This document shows positions 8,710 through 17,927 of a DNA stretch of 64,000 nt, one piece after another. The position numbers were made by a program, and so were the translations under genes. Source of the stretch: Chitinophaga filiformis. GTDB taxonomy: Bacteria; Bacteroidota; Bacteroidia; Chitinophagales; Chitinophagaceae. The DNA is taken from contig NZ_CP095855.1 in the NCBI RefSeq assembly GCF_023100805.1, positions 4,815,001-4,879,000 of the forward strand, read 5' to 3'. Position 1 is the first letter of the stretch; each line of letters starts with the position of its first letter. The notes beneath the pieces were generated by a model that saw only the letters and a list, made by a program, of their open reading frames with translations, had not been told where the DNA came from and did no database searches.

Positions 8710-11700
8710 TTAGGCATGTGCAGGTTTGTACTGTACAGGATCGTCCGCATCTGCCTGAGGCATGTCCGGCATGTCAGGTACCGGTTTTATAAACTGACTG
8801 TACAGCACAGGCACCACGAAAAGTGTTAATATCATGGATACGATCAGGCCAAAGGCCAGTACACTACCCAGCGGCGCCCACATAGGCGACTTGCTGATGA
8901 TCATCGGTACCACACCGACAGCAGCCGCAGATGAGGTGAGGAATATGGGACGCATCCTGCGCTTCGCCGCAGCCAGGGCGGCTGCTTTTAGTTTATAACC
9001 ATGATCGTGCACCAGTTCATCCGCATAATCTACCAGGATAATACCGTTCCGCACCACAATGCCGATCAGGCTGATGATGCCCATAAACGCGGTCATACCG
9101 AGGGGATTGCCGGTGAGGTACAAGCCGGAGAAAGCTCCTAACAGGCTAAGCGGGAATGTGGCCAGGATGATCAGGGTCTTACCCAGGTTCCTGAACTGGA
9201 ATAGCAAGGTCAGGAAGATGAGGATGAGACTTACACCGAGCGATACCATCATGGATGGCTGGTTATCTGCGGATGATTCTGCGTCGCCGCCATACGCTAT
9301 GCGGATACCGGGCGGCAGTTTCAACTGGTCGATCAGTGGTTGCACTTCTTTCAGTATACGGGATGGCTTCTGCCCCATCTGTGCCTCTGATAATACGGAA
9401 AGTGTTCTCAGTCCATTCCTGTGCGCGATCATACCCGTATGCCACGAAGGCGTGAGCGCGGCAACTTCCTTCAGGGGGATCTTATCGCCGTAACGGGTGC
9501 TCACATGCAGGTTTTCGAGCGCCTGCGCATCTTTGCGGCTGGCAGAATCATAACGCAGGAAGATGTCGACCGGCTTATCGCCTTCCCACATTGTTGACAA
9601 GGCATATCCTTTCAAGCCGGCGCCCAGGGTCTGTGTGATGGCCTGGTTAGAAATGCCCAGGCGATTGGCCTTGTCCTCGTTGATCTGTAAACGGATACCA
9701 AAATACTCTTCCTCACAGTCTAGCCTTACCCAGTTCGTGCCTTTCGCCTGCTCCAGTATCTTTTTGACCTGGGCCGCTACTTTCTTCTGGTCATTTATAT
9801 TGTCTCCTATCACGCGGACGGCGATGGGAGCGCCTTCCTGGAAACTTAACTGTTTCAGTTTGATATTGCCGTCGGCCAGGAAGCCCTTTAATGACTGCAG
9901 GTATTCATGTACCATCTCTTCACTTGCTTCGCTGCTGGTGGTGGTAATAAACACCTGCGCATAGTTCCTGCGGGGTGTTTCCGGTGCATAGGAGGTATGG
10001 AACCGGGGAGAGCTCATACCCATGAAACTGGTGATCTGCACCACGCGTTTGTCCTTTTTCAGTACCGCTTCCAGACGCTTTACCGCTTCTTCTGTTTGTT
10101 GCAGGGAAGATCCCGAAGGCAGCCATACTTCCATGTTAAACTGGTTACGTTCGCTGATGGGAAAAAACTCCGGATCTACCTTACCGGCAATGACAAGCGC
10201 CAGTAATACCGCTGCTATTCCACTCAGCATCGTTGACTTCGGCCAGCGGAAGCAAAGTTCCACTCCTTTGTCGAATACCTGTTGCAACCTGTCGAGCAGG
10301 TTCTTTTTCATAGGCCTGTCGCTCATCTTGTGTTTAAGTCCCTTTTTGATGAACACATAGCAGGTATAAGGCGTTAAGAGCAATGCTACCAGCATGGACG
10401 CGATCAATGCAATGGCAATCGTCACCGGCAGTGAGGCCATAAAGTCTTTTGCTATACCGTCCATAAAAAGCGCCAGTGGTGCAAAGGCAAAGATGATGGC
10501 GAGTGTGGCGGTAAAGATGGGCAGGGTCAATTGTTTAGCGGCCTGCCAGGCGGCCTGCCAGGGCGTGATCCCCTCATCCAGTTTCTCAATATAATTGTCT
10601 ACGACTACGATGGCATTGTCTACCACCATCCCCAGCACAATGATCAGGGCTGCCAGCGTTACCTGGTGCAATTCCAGGCCCACGATATTCATGATACCAA
10701 AAGTGATCAGGATGGAGATAGGAGCCGCCACAGACGCTACCGCGGCAACACGGAACGGCAGCAGCAGCATCACAACAATGATCACAGATCCGATAGCCAT
10801 ACCAAATTCCACCATGAAATGGCTGATGCTTTCAGCGACTACTTCCGGTTGGTTCACGATCGTTGTGATCTTCACATCTTCCGGAAATGTGCGTTCTATC
10901 TCTTTGATCCTCTCTTCTACTTCCTTCCCGAACTGTACGATGTTACGCCCCGGCTGCATATCGATGGACAACACCATTGCCTTGTTCTCACCCATACGTA
11001 CATAGGATGACTGTTCCTCGAAACGACGCTCAATAGTGGCCACATCTTTCAGTCGCACAATGGTGCCATCCGGCTTGTTAAAGATGATCTGGTTCGCAAC
11101 GTCATTTTCCGTTTTATACCTGCTGTTGGTGTAAATGGGAACGATATAATCAGAAGCCATGCTAAGCTCCCCGGTATAACTTGTTACGTTCTGCTGCTGT
11201 AACACGCCTACCAGGCTGGCAATATCAAAACCGTACTGGCGCAATTTATCGTCGTTGACATTCAGGTACAGTTGCCGTTTCTGCACGCCGGAGCGGTTGA
11301 TCTTCGACACTACTGGAATCGTCTTCAAACCATCTTCCAGTTTATCGAGATAGGACTCTATCTCTGCATAACTACGAATGGGAGAAGACACCCCGATGAT
11401 CATAGCAGTCACATTACTGAAGTTGCTGTTCACGAAAGGGCCGATCACACCTGTGGGTAACTGTGGCCGCAACCTGGCGTCCATATCGAGTTGCAGTGTA
11501 TGCCAGAACTTCTTCCGGTCCTTCACTTCAGTAAATATTTCTGTCGTAACAAAGGTTTGTCCCTCCCTGGTTTCGGATTTGGTACTACGCTTTTTTACTT
11601 CCTCGAAGGAAAAAAGATATTGCTCTATTTTTTTGGTTACTTCCTGTTCTACCTGTTTTTCATCGGCGCCCGGATAAAAGGCATAGACCAATGCAGTAGG

Positions 11701-11844
11701 CATATCTATCCTGGGATTTTCACTGCGGGGCATATTCAGTAGCGCAAATGCACCTATTACCAGCAACAGGCAGGTTACAACAATAACGACCTGCTTATGC
11801 TTCATCGCCGCTTCCAGGAAATGCATCTTTCTCGACTTACTCAT
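8710..11844 (-). CDS. RND-family efflux pump (AcrB/HAE-like inner membrane transporter)
   Basis: This 1044-residue protein has the length and layout of AcrB-type proton-driven pumps. Twelve transmembrane helices are arranged as one near the N-terminus (about 15-38), a porter domain, five grouped near 335-500, one near 535, a second porter domain and five near 860-1010. Helix 4 carries the proton-relay motif LGMVVDNAIVVVDNYIEKLD. The C-terminal half shows GIVVRNGIILVDYADELVHD and RRMRPIFLTSSAAAVG, both typical. The N-terminal MPRSENPRIDMPTA region also fits. It sits between the adaptor and TolC genes with gaps of 36 and 44 bases, forming one operon. The family exports drugs, detergents or metabolites; the substrate here is unknown. 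Confidence 0.95.
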   Translation of the reverse strand: MSKSRKMHFLEAAMKHKQVVIVVTCLLLVIGAFALLNMPRSENPRIDMPTALVYAFYPGADEKQVEQEVTKKIEQYLFSFEEVKKRSTKSETREGQTFVTTEIFTEVKDRKKFWHTLQLDMDARLRPQLPTGVIGPFVNSNFSNVTAMIIGVSSPIRSYAEIESYLDKLEDGLKTIPVVSKINRSGVQKRQLYLNVNDDKLRQYGFDIASLVGVLQQQNVTSYTGELSMASDYIVPIYTNSRYKTENDVANQIIFNKPDGTIVRLKDVATIERRFEEQSSYVRMGENKAMVLSIDMQPGRNIVQFGKEVEERIKEIERTFPEDVKITTIVNQPEVVAESISHFMVEFGMAIGSVIIVVMLLLPFRVAAVASVAAPISILITFGIMNIVGLELHQVTLAALIIVLGMVVDNAIVVVDNYIEKLDEGITPWQAAWQAAKQLTLPIFTATLAIIFAFAPLALFMDGIAKDFMASLPVTIAIALIASMLVALLLTPYTCYVFIKKGLKHKMSDRPMKKNLLDRLQQVFDKGVELCFRWPKSTMLSGIAAVLLALVIAGKVDPEFFPISERNQFNMEVWLPSGSSLQQTEEAVKRLEAVLKKDKRVVQITSFMGMSSPRFHTSYAPETPRRNYAQVFITTTSSEASEEMVHEYLQSLKGFLADGNIKLKQLSFQEGAPIAVRVIGDNINDQKKVAAQVKKILEQAKGTNWVRLDCEEEYFGIRLQINEDKANRLGISNQAITQTLGAGLKGYALSTMWEGDKPVDIFLRYDSASRKDAQALENLHVSTRYGDKIPLKEVAALTPSWHTGMIAHRNGLRTLSVLSEAQMGQKPSRILKEVQPLIDQLKLPPGIRIAYGGDAESSADNQPSMMVSLGVSLILIFLTLLFQFRNLGKTLIILATFPLSLLGAFSGLYLTGNPLGMTAFMGIISLIGIVVRNGIILVDYADELVHDHGYKLKAAALAAAKRRMRPIFLTSSAAAVGVVPMIISKSPMWAPLGSVLAFGLIVSMILTLFVVPVLYSQFIKPVPDMPDMPQADADDPVQYKPAHA

Positions 11845-11880
11845 CTGTTTCGAATGATTTAAATAGTAACTGAAATTAGC

Positions 11881-12909
11881 TTAGAACTGAATGTTGCTGC
11901 CGTCTTCAAGACGGGTCTGGCCTTCGGTGATGAGCCTGTCGCCTGCCTGCAATCCATCCCGGACTATCACTTCGTTATTGCCTGTAACAGCGGCAGCGGT
12001 GATGCGCCTGCGGATAGCTTTATGCTGGTCATCAGCTACAAATACATAGGTAATATCGTCGGCATCGTGCACGATAGCAGCGGCGGGTATCACGATCTTT
12101 TCCTGTGCCAGGCCTGTGTATACCAGCATTTCGGTAAGCATACCCGGTAACAGTTTCTCTGCTTTGTTGCTCAGTCTTACTTTTACGGCATAAGTCCTGG
12201 AACTGTTATCTGCCTGTGGATTGATGATGGTAACCTTACCCTTTAAGCTGTCGTTCAGCACAGGAATGATCACCAGCACCTCCTTCCCTACGGCCAGTTT
12301 GCTGATATCGCTTTCTGTAACAGGGGCTTTGGCATATACCTGGTCAGTCTTTAATATGGTGAAAGCAGGCACGCCCGGAGAGGCAGTAGCTCCTTTGTCG
12401 ATCAGCTTAGCAGAGACAATACCGGTGTATGGTGCATAAAGTTTGGTATCGGCCAGTCGCTTAGCCGCAACGCGTACATTCGCTTCTGCCTGCGACAAGG
12501 CCGACCTGGCGGCTATATAGTCTCTTTCCGGCAAGCTGCCTTTATCGTGCAGTTCTTTCAGTCTTTTGAAATTATCGGCGGCCTGATCCTCTACAGCCTT
12601 CGCGCTCTGCAAAGCGCTGATATATTCTTCGGTTTCCACACTAGCCATCAGCTGGCCCTCCTTCACCTGTTGCCCTTCCTGGATATTGACAGCCGTGACT
12701 CTGCCCGCAACAGAAAAGCCAAGGGTAACTGTATTATCAGCTTCAATAGCCCCGGGATAATGCAATACTTCCGGTCTTGCGTCGGTTGTTATTTTTTTTA
12801 CCGATACCTTTACAGCTTCCTGTTTCATACTTCCCGGCTGCTGATGGCCGCAGGAAGCCAGTACCGGCAAAGCCAGTACGAATGGAGCCCTTCCAAGAAA
12901 AAACTTCAT
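11881..12909 (-). CDS. RND efflux periplasmic adaptor (membrane fusion protein, lipoprotein)
   Basis: This 342-residue protein links the RND pump to the TolC channel. It has a lipoprotein signal ending VLASC, so Cys19 is probably acylated. A biotinyl-lipoyl-like half (GFSVAGRVTAVNIQEGQQVKEG, about 66-87) is followed by a helical hairpin (about 90-150) and the second lipoyl half with LYAPYTGIVSAKLIDKGATA. A beta-barrel follows, then the membrane-proximal domain with GLQAGDRLITEGQTRLEDG at the end. It is the first gene of the efflux operon. The AraC-type regulator directly upstream on the same strand (gap 137 bases) is the obvious candidate regulator. Confidence 0.94.
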   Translation of the reverse strand: MKFFLGRAPFVLALPVLASCGHQQPGSMKQEAVKVSVKKITTDARPEVLHYPGAIEADNTVTLGFSVAGRVTAVNIQEGQQVKEGQLMASVETEEYISALQSAKAVEDQAADNFKRLKELHDKGSLPERDYIAARSALSQAEANVRVAAKRLADTKLYAPYTGIVSAKLIDKGATASPGVPAFTILKTDQVYAKAPVTESDISKLAVGKEVLVIIPVLNDSLKGKVTIINPQADNSSRTYAVKVRLSNKAEKLLPGMLTEMLVYTGLAQEKIVIPAAAIVHDADDITYVFVADDQHKAIRRRITAAAVTGNNEVIVRDGLQAGDRLITEGQTRLEDGSNIQF

Positions 12910-13046
12910 GAGTATATATTTAGAAATTGCTATTCTCCTTTACCCGGAGTTAAATTGCTCGGGCAAAGTTGGGCATAAGTTCCCGCCGGGGGAATGTCTG
13001 AAAGTAGAGAGTATATGTCTAAAACGACCAGGGGGCGTTCAGGGGT

Positions 13047-13964
13047 TCAGGCAAACTTCCTGTATTCGGAAGGGGTAATACCGGTATTTCGTTTAAAGAA
13101 TTTGCTAAAGAAGAACTGGTCGCTGAAATACAGTTTTTCAGCCACCTGCGCAAGGCTCAGGGATACATCGTTCAATAAGAGCTTGGCCTCTACGATCACC
13201 ATTTCGTCAATCAATTCTCCCGCCGATCTGCCGGTCACTTCTTTCACCGTCTGGGTCAGGTGGCGGGGTGTTACATTCATTTGTGCAGCGTAGAATAACA
13301 CGCTTCGTTCCTCTTTACAGTAATCATTCAACAACCTGATGAACCGCATGGTGATCTCTTCCTTCCTGGTAAGCTGTATCTTTTTATCACCGTTATTGCG
13401 CATATACACAGAACGGAGCTCATACAAGAAAGCCAGGAAGAGATAAAAGATGACCTGTTGATCGGCAGGCATTCCATCCGTAGAAGTGTATTTTTCGCGC
13501 AGCAGCATGAGCATGTTTAACAGCCTGTCAAATTCTGCAGGTTTCAGCTCAAAACCAGGAAGACTAGCCGAAAAGAAGTCCAGCATATCGGCATCTTTCT
13601 TACTGATACCGCTGCGTGCTACAAAACCGGAGGTAAAAACCAGTCCGGCAAAACGCATTCCCGTTTGCACTTCCTGGAACTGGCGTACAGCATTCGGGGG
13701 AATTAACAAGATCTCCTTTTCACGTATGTGAAAGTCTGTCGAATTGATCCGCACCTGCGAAGTTCCTTCCACCTGCATGATGATGATAAAATGGTCGGAA
13801 CGGAATGGATACTGCACCAGGTTCCTCATACGATTGTCGTCCTCCTCGGTCACTATAAACAGGCCTTCTGTATGCTGGAGCCCATCCATCATGGAAAGCA
13901 GTTCTGTAAAGGTATGATAGGGAATACCACTGCCGGCGCCTGTGGTAACGGATGTATTTTTCAT
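13047..13964 (-). CDS. AraC-family transcriptional regulator (upstream of the RND operon)
   Basis: This 305-residue protein has an N-terminal sensing half with a cupin-like stretch (FHIREKEILLIPPNAVRQFQ, about residue 80) and a C-terminal AraC/XylS DNA-binding domain (about 205-303). The domain has two helix-turn-helix motifs, MNVTPRHLTQTVKEVTGRSA and LAQVAEKLYFSDQFFFSKFF, followed by the signature TGITPSEYRKFA. It is transcribed in the same direction as the RND pump genes and ends 137 bases before them. It therefore probably controls efflux expression, possibly in response to a substrate bound by the N-terminal half. That role is inferred from position only. Confidence 0.9.
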   Translation of the reverse strand: MKNTSVTTGAGSGIPYHTFTELLSMMDGLQHTEGLFIVTEEDDNRMRNLVQYPFRSDHFIIIMQVEGTSQVRINSTDFHIREKEILLIPPNAVRQFQEVQTGMRFAGLVFTSGFVARSGISKKDADMLDFFSASLPGFELKPAEFDRLLNMLMLLREKYTSTDGMPADQQVIFYLFLAFLYELRSVYMRNNGDKKIQLTRKEEITMRFIRLLNDYCKEERSVLFYAAQMNVTPRHLTQTVKEVTGRSAGELIDEMVIVEAKLLLNDVSLSLAQVAEKLYFSDQFFFSKFFKRNTGITPSEYRKFA

Positions 13965-14078
13965 TGTCTGGCTTTAAGGAGCATGCTACTCACAGGCAAA
14001 AGTAAAATATTTTCCTTCACATTTTGCTGGAAGCGACTACCTATGGGGCTATTGTCATAAAAGCAATTGTGCTAAAGC

Positions 14079-14117
14079 AAAAAGCAGCCGCCGGAGAGAT
14101 TCAGGGCAACTGCTTTT
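14079..14117 (-). terminator. terminator of the MFS exporter gene
   Basis: On the minus strand AAAAGCAGTTGCC, a 12-base loop and GGCGGCTGCTTTTTG form a ten-pair stem with two G-U pairs followed by T residues, about 30 bases after the stop at 14149. Confidence 0.7.
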
Positions 14118-14148
14118 CTCATGTATGATTAATGGCAGGTAAAGCATA

Positions 14149-15360
14149 TTAAGCAGTAGCCAAAGTACGCTGATGCGCTGTTCTGGCCTTCGTGAACAAG
14201 GCAAAGGCGCCCCACAGTACCAACGCCAACAGCAGGTATGCCTCGGCCAGTAAGGTTTGCGTTTTGATAGACAGTACACTGGCAATGGAATAGCTGAGGA
14301 AGGAAGTAAGCACATACAGGCTTCCCCCGGTGATACCGCTGGCAATACCGGCATTCTTCTGAAAACGTCCCAGGCAATAGGCAAAGAGATTATTGAAGAT
14401 AAAACCACTCACCATATGGATGACAATAGTAAATGCCATCAGGGTGTACAGGTTGGACGCATAACCCGAAGTGCTCAGCATCCCGGCAATAGCCATTGCC
14501 TGTACAATAAGCGCTGTTGCGATCTTCTTTGAGAACGGACGCTTGATGAGTGATTTGGAGATGATCCCTCCTGCCATGAGCGATAAACCTGACAGCAAAG
14601 AACAATAGCCGGTCACTACCGGGGAATAATGATACAGGTGCTCGATGATGAAGGGGCTTGTCATACCATATACGATCACCATAGAATAACACAGGGCAAT
14701 AATGACCAGTCCTAAAACGAAATCGGGCGTTTTGATCATCGTGCCATACACCTTGAGGATGGTATTCATCTTAAAGGGCTGGAAGGTTTTCAGTGATTCT
14801 CCGCTGTATTTCAATTCCAGTATGAGCAAGAGCAAGGCGGCGATACCGAGGAAATAGAAATTGGAATGCCACCCGAAATTGGTCTGCAGGTAACCGCCCA
14901 GGAATGGCGCCACAATTGGTGCGGTAGCCCAGATGATGGAAAACATGCTGGTATAATGCCTCAATTTTTCTCCGGAATAGATATCTACAAAATAGGCACG
15001 CTTGCCCACTGCGATAAGCGACACGCAGATACCCTGGATCACACGCATCACGTAAATGAGGTGAATATTATGGGAGAGGCCAATGGAGAAACTGGCGAAG
15101 GTAAATACCAGCAAAGCCGCTATGCCAAGACGGTAACGGCCAAAGCTGTCCAGGAAGCTACCTATGAACCACTGGCTGCTGCCGTAGCTGATCATGAAGA
15201 TGAGCAGTGACAACTGCACTGCAGCATTGCTCGCGTTCAGATCGGCCGCCATTGACGGCAGCGAGGGGATATAAATGTCGGTTGCAAAGCCCGACAGGGG
15301 AATCAATGCAAATGCAAGAACGGTGCTGATACCATGATGGTTTTCCTTGATGAATTTCAT
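14149..15360 (-). CDS. MFS drug-resistance exporter, Bcr/CflA type
   Basis: This 403-residue protein has about twelve transmembrane helices. It opens with LAFALIPLSGFATDIYIPSLPSMAADLNAS, quoted here in part: the segment FATDIYIPSLP in the first helix is the hallmark of Bcr/CflA exporters. The cytoplasmic loop between helices 2 and 3 reads GSFLDSFGRYRLG, matching the MFS motif A. Helix 5 has IVAPFLGGYLQTNFGW. The family exports drugs or amino-acid-like compounds in exchange for protons. It is a single-gene unit with its own terminator. Its 5' region (15457-15599) contains four palindromes that look like operators, although no TetR-type gene lies nearby. The AraC gene downstream is separated by the terminator. 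Confidence 0.93.
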   Translation of the reverse strand: MKFIKENHHGISTVLAFALIPLSGFATDIYIPSLPSMAADLNASNAAVQLSLLIFMISYGSSQWFIGSFLDSFGRYRLGIAALLVFTFASFSIGLSHNIHLIYVMRVIQGICVSLIAVGKRAYFVDIYSGEKLRHYTSMFSIIWATAPIVAPFLGGYLQTNFGWHSNFYFLGIAALLLLILELKYSGESLKTFQPFKMNTILKVYGTMIKTPDFVLGLVIIALCYSMVIVYGMTSPFIIEHLYHYSPVVTGYCSLLSGLSLMAGGIISKSLIKRPFSKKIATALIVQAMAIAGMLSTSGYASNLYTLMAFTIVIHMVSGFIFNNLFAYCLGRFQKNAGIASGITGGSLYVLTSFLSYSIASVLSIKTQTLLAEAYLLLALVLWGAFALFTKARTAHQRTLATA

Positions 15361-15456
15361 GCCTGTTTAGATTTTAAAGCACCCCGGCTGCAACACACAA
15401 GCTGCAGCTGACGGTAGCCAGCGCCTGCCAGAGTACGCTGTTTATTACCCAATAAT

Positions 15457-15470
15457 ATACCGATTGGTAT
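15457..15470. promoter_or_regulatory. palindromic operator candidate (ATACCGATTGGTAT)
   Basis: A 14-base near-perfect palindrome about 97 bases upstream of the MFS exporter start. The ATACC...GGTAT arms match operators typical of TetR/AcrR repressors. The regulator is not encoded nearby. Confidence 0.5.
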
Positions 15471-15488
15471 TTTAATCCTCCTAAAAAA

Positions 15489-15505
15489 GGACAGTTAAAC
15501 TGTCC
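15489..15505. promoter_or_regulatory. palindromic operator candidate (GGACAGTTAAACTGTCC)
   Basis: A 17-base palindrome with an asymmetric central base, upstream of the MFS exporter and 18 bases away from the previous palindrome. It resembles operators of TetR-type repressors. Confidence 0.5.
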
Positions 15506-15553
15506 GTCCGGTTGAATCAATCAATCGAAAGATCGAATTCTATCGAACAAAAT

Positions 15554-15569
15554 TAGACTCCACGGTCTA
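15554..15569. promoter_or_regulatory. imperfect palindrome (TAGAC...GTCTA)
   Basis: TAGACTCCACGGTCTA has five-base perfect arms and lies in the same operator cluster upstream of the MFS exporter. It is weaker than its neighbours. Confidence 0.35.
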
Positions 15570-15587
15570 TTTTTCCAAATAATTTTT

Positions 15588-15599
15588 GAACGATCGTTC
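15588..15599. promoter_or_regulatory. palindromic operator candidate (GAACGATCGTTC)
   Basis: A perfect 12-base palindrome, the most upstream member of the cluster before the MFS exporter. GAACGATCGTTC is a form often seen at TetR-family operators. Confidence 0.5.
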
Positions 15600-15632
15600 G
15601 GGAAGTTGTTGGGTGAGAGTGTGATCGACGCC

Positions 15633-15775
15633 GGGCCCTTCCTTTGTTTTCCGGAATAGTATGGCTGACGCCCCTGGCGGGCCATCATCCTGCTTCGGGG
15701 TCCTTCCTTTATTCCGCCGGAACGGTATGTTCTCGTGACGGGGTCATTATCCTGCTCCGGGCTCTTGATTTGTTC
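15633..15775. repeat. degenerate tandem repeat, about 63 bases, 2.3 copies
   Basis: Units begin at 15633, 15697 and 15759 with the shared skeleton GGG.C(C/T)CTTCCTTT....CCGGAA..GTATG ... ATCCTGCT(T/C)C. No frame is conserved between copies. The 514-base stretch 15372-15885 otherwise holds only the operator cluster and no gene. Confidence 0.5.
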
Positions 15776-15885
15776 AACAGCAACCAGTGTTTTGCAGAAA
15801 CAACTGCGGGAAGGAACCATCCGCCTGACAGCACCTTCCCGCAATTGAAGTCACGGAGAAGTTCTTTGACATATTGCATTTAACA

Positions 15886-16809
15886 CTAGCCGGTCACATC
15901 CGGCTCCTGCCGGTTGTTGCGGAATTCTCCTGGTGTCAGCCCTGTTTTGGTTTTGAATAATCTGCTGAAATGAGAGGCGTGTTCAAAACCCAGGTTGTAC
16001 GAGATCTCACTGATGGACCTATTGGTGCCCCACAACAGGTTTTTGGCCTCCTGGACAAGCCTGAGATGGATATGTTCCTGGGTCGATTTACCGGTGAATT
16101 TCTGCAGCAGGTCGGCCAGGTACTTGGCAGACAGGTTCAGTTTTGAAGCGAAGTATTTTACATCCGGCAGGCCATCCTGTTGCAGTATATCCCGGGTAAA
16201 ATACTCATTCAGTAAAAACTCAAACTGTTGCACAATATCGTTGTTCACCTTTTGCCTTGTCAGGAATTGCCTGTCGTAGAAGCGTTCACAATAGCTGAGC
16301 AACAGTTCGATGTTGGAGACGATCAGATGCTGCGTATGTTTGTCGATCCGCCCTGCGCATTCGCGCTCGATCTTGCTGACGCTATCGTACAGGATGGCTT
16401 TTTCCTCTTCTGAAACATGCAGGGCCTCATTGAGGTCGTAAAGGAAAAAAGAATACTGATGTATCAGCCGGCCCAGGCTGGAGCCGTTGATCAGGTCAGG
16501 ATGAAAGAACAGGGCCCAGCCTTCTGCCATCTTAACTTCCTGCGCTACGCTCAGCACCTGCCCGGGGGAGGTGAACATGACAGACCCTTCTTCAAAGTCG
16601 TACGGCGATCTGCCATACATGATCTCCCCCTTAAAACGTTTACAGGAAACGAGGTAAAGATCCATCTGGTAACCGACACCCGGATCCAGTACGTTATGGT
16701 CGATAGACATGAGATCTATCACACTCACCAGCGGGTGCTTCGGCGCTCCGCAATTGTATAGCCGGTGTAGTTCACTGATTGTCCTGACCTTGACCACTTT
16801 TCTTTCCAT
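15886..16809 (-). CDS. AraC-family transcriptional regulator (next to the SDR gene)
   Basis: This 307-residue protein has an N-terminal cupin-like sensing half (CKRFKGEIMYGRSPYDFEEG and SVMFTSPGQVLSV, about 55-85). The C-terminal AraC domain (about 200-300) has VKYFASKLNLSAKYLADLLQ and ISEISYNLGFEHASHFSRLF, ending in KTGLTPGEFRNN. It is transcribed in the same direction as the SDR gene that ends 70 bases upstream, and the two could be cotranscribed. In Bacteroidota this type of AraC protein is often paired with an SDR or other redox enzyme that it activates. The ligand is unknown. Confidence 0.9.
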   Translation of the reverse strand: MERKVVKVRTISELHRLYNCGAPKHPLVSVIDLMSIDHNVLDPGVGYQMDLYLVSCKRFKGEIMYGRSPYDFEEGSVMFTSPGQVLSVAQEVKMAEGWALFFHPDLINGSSLGRLIHQYSFFLYDLNEALHVSEEEKAILYDSVSKIERECAGRIDKHTQHLIVSNIELLLSYCERFYDRQFLTRQKVNNDIVQQFEFLLNEYFTRDILQQDGLPDVKYFASKLNLSAKYLADLLQKFTGKSTQEHIHLRLVQEAKNLLWGTNRSISEISYNLGFEHASHFSRLFKTKTGLTPGEFRNNRQEPDVTG

Positions 16810-16878
16810 CTTGCTAAATTAGTTGTTTTTACCTGCGTTTCCTGCTTATTGTAAGCCTAGCCCTTCCCTTTCGGCCTG

Positions 16879-17700
16879 TTAGTTTTTACCGAAGAACAGT
16901 TGGTCAAACTGCTCCCTGAAAGCGTCTGCTCCTATTTTGTTCCGGGTAGCGTAGAATTGTTTACCATCTTCACCGGCAATATAACGCAACTGGTCCTTCC
17001 CGTCAGTAGCTGCTTCATACACCGTTTCCGCAATGACTTCCGGCGGGGTTAATTGTTCAGGCTTCATGACCTGGCTGAATGCCTCATTGGCTTTGTCAAG
17101 TATGGATTGATACGGTGCGGTATTCAATGTGCCAAAAGCCATGGACCGGCCTACGAAATCGGTACGGATACCTCCGGGCAGTATGTTCTTGATACCGATA
17201 CCCAGTTTGGAGAACTCAAAATGCAGGCTTTCTGCCAGGCCTTCCAGGCCCCATTTTGCTGCATGGTACAACGCATTTAAAGGGAAGGTGATCATGCCGC
17301 CAATAGAGGACGTATTGATAAAGAGCCCGGCTCCTTTTTCCCGGAAATGCGGCATAAATGCTTTCGTTACCCTGATCACACCCAACAGGTCTGTGTTGAG
17401 CAGGTTAGTGATCTGTTCATCTGAAAGCGTTTCCAATGGTCCGACAAGCCCATATCCCGCATTATTGAATACCACGTCAATACTAAACTGGCTGGTGGCG
17501 GCGCGTACGCATTCTTCTATGCTTGAAAGGCTGGTCACATCTAATTTTAACAAGGTGACATTGTCCAGTACCGACAATTCCTTTTCTTCTTCCGGTTTAC
17601 GCATGGTGGCTATTACGTTCCAGCCTTTGCTGTGAAAAAGTTTTGCTGTTGCTTTGCCCAATCCTGAGGAGGCGCCTGTAATAAAAATTGTGTTAGACAT
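16879..17700 (-). CDS. SDR-family oxidoreductase (classical short-chain dehydrogenase)
   Basis: This 273-residue enzyme is an NAD(P)-dependent dehydrogenase with all classical motifs. The cofactor motif is TGASSGLG (about 8-15), the structural motif is NNAGYG (about 85-90), and the catalytic Ser is in the NTSSIGG stretch. The Tyr-Lys pair is YHAAK in NALYHAAKWGLEGLAESLHF. PG after IKNILPGGIRTDFVG supports the usual fold. The substrate is not predictable. It precedes an AraC-type regulator on the same strand. Confidence 0.92.
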   Translation of the reverse strand: MSNTIFITGASSGLGKATAKLFHSKGWNVIATMRKPEEEKELSVLDNVTLLKLDVTSLSSIEECVRAATSQFSIDVVFNNAGYGLVGPLETLSDEQITNLLNTDLLGVIRVTKAFMPHFREKGAGLFINTSSIGGMITFPLNALYHAAKWGLEGLAESLHFEFSKLGIGIKNILPGGIRTDFVGRSMAFGTLNTAPYQSILDKANEAFSQVMKPEQLTPPEVIAETVYEAATDGKDQLRYIAGEDGKQFYATRNKIGADAFREQFDQLFFGKN

Positions 17701-17927
17701 TGTGTTTAATTTTTAACAAAATTCGGGCAGCGGGCGTGGAAGGAATTATACTTTTGGCGGCATGTCTTAACAATTTGGCGTATCGGGTGTTTTTTTGTTA
17801 CGATAGCGGCAGGCCGGCAAACGAGCTGCGAATTGATCTTAGAATCGCCAGTACATGATAAGCCGACCTATCGTTTGATATTCCCATTACAAAAGATCTT
17901 AAGATTTTGCTGATATTTGGGCTTCTT

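Noticed and set aside
15521-15844. Minus-strand open frame of 107 codons before the MFS gene
   Set aside because: It covers the operator cluster and the degenerate 63-base repeats, the product is of low complexity, and it is not a TetR protein, for which I checked.
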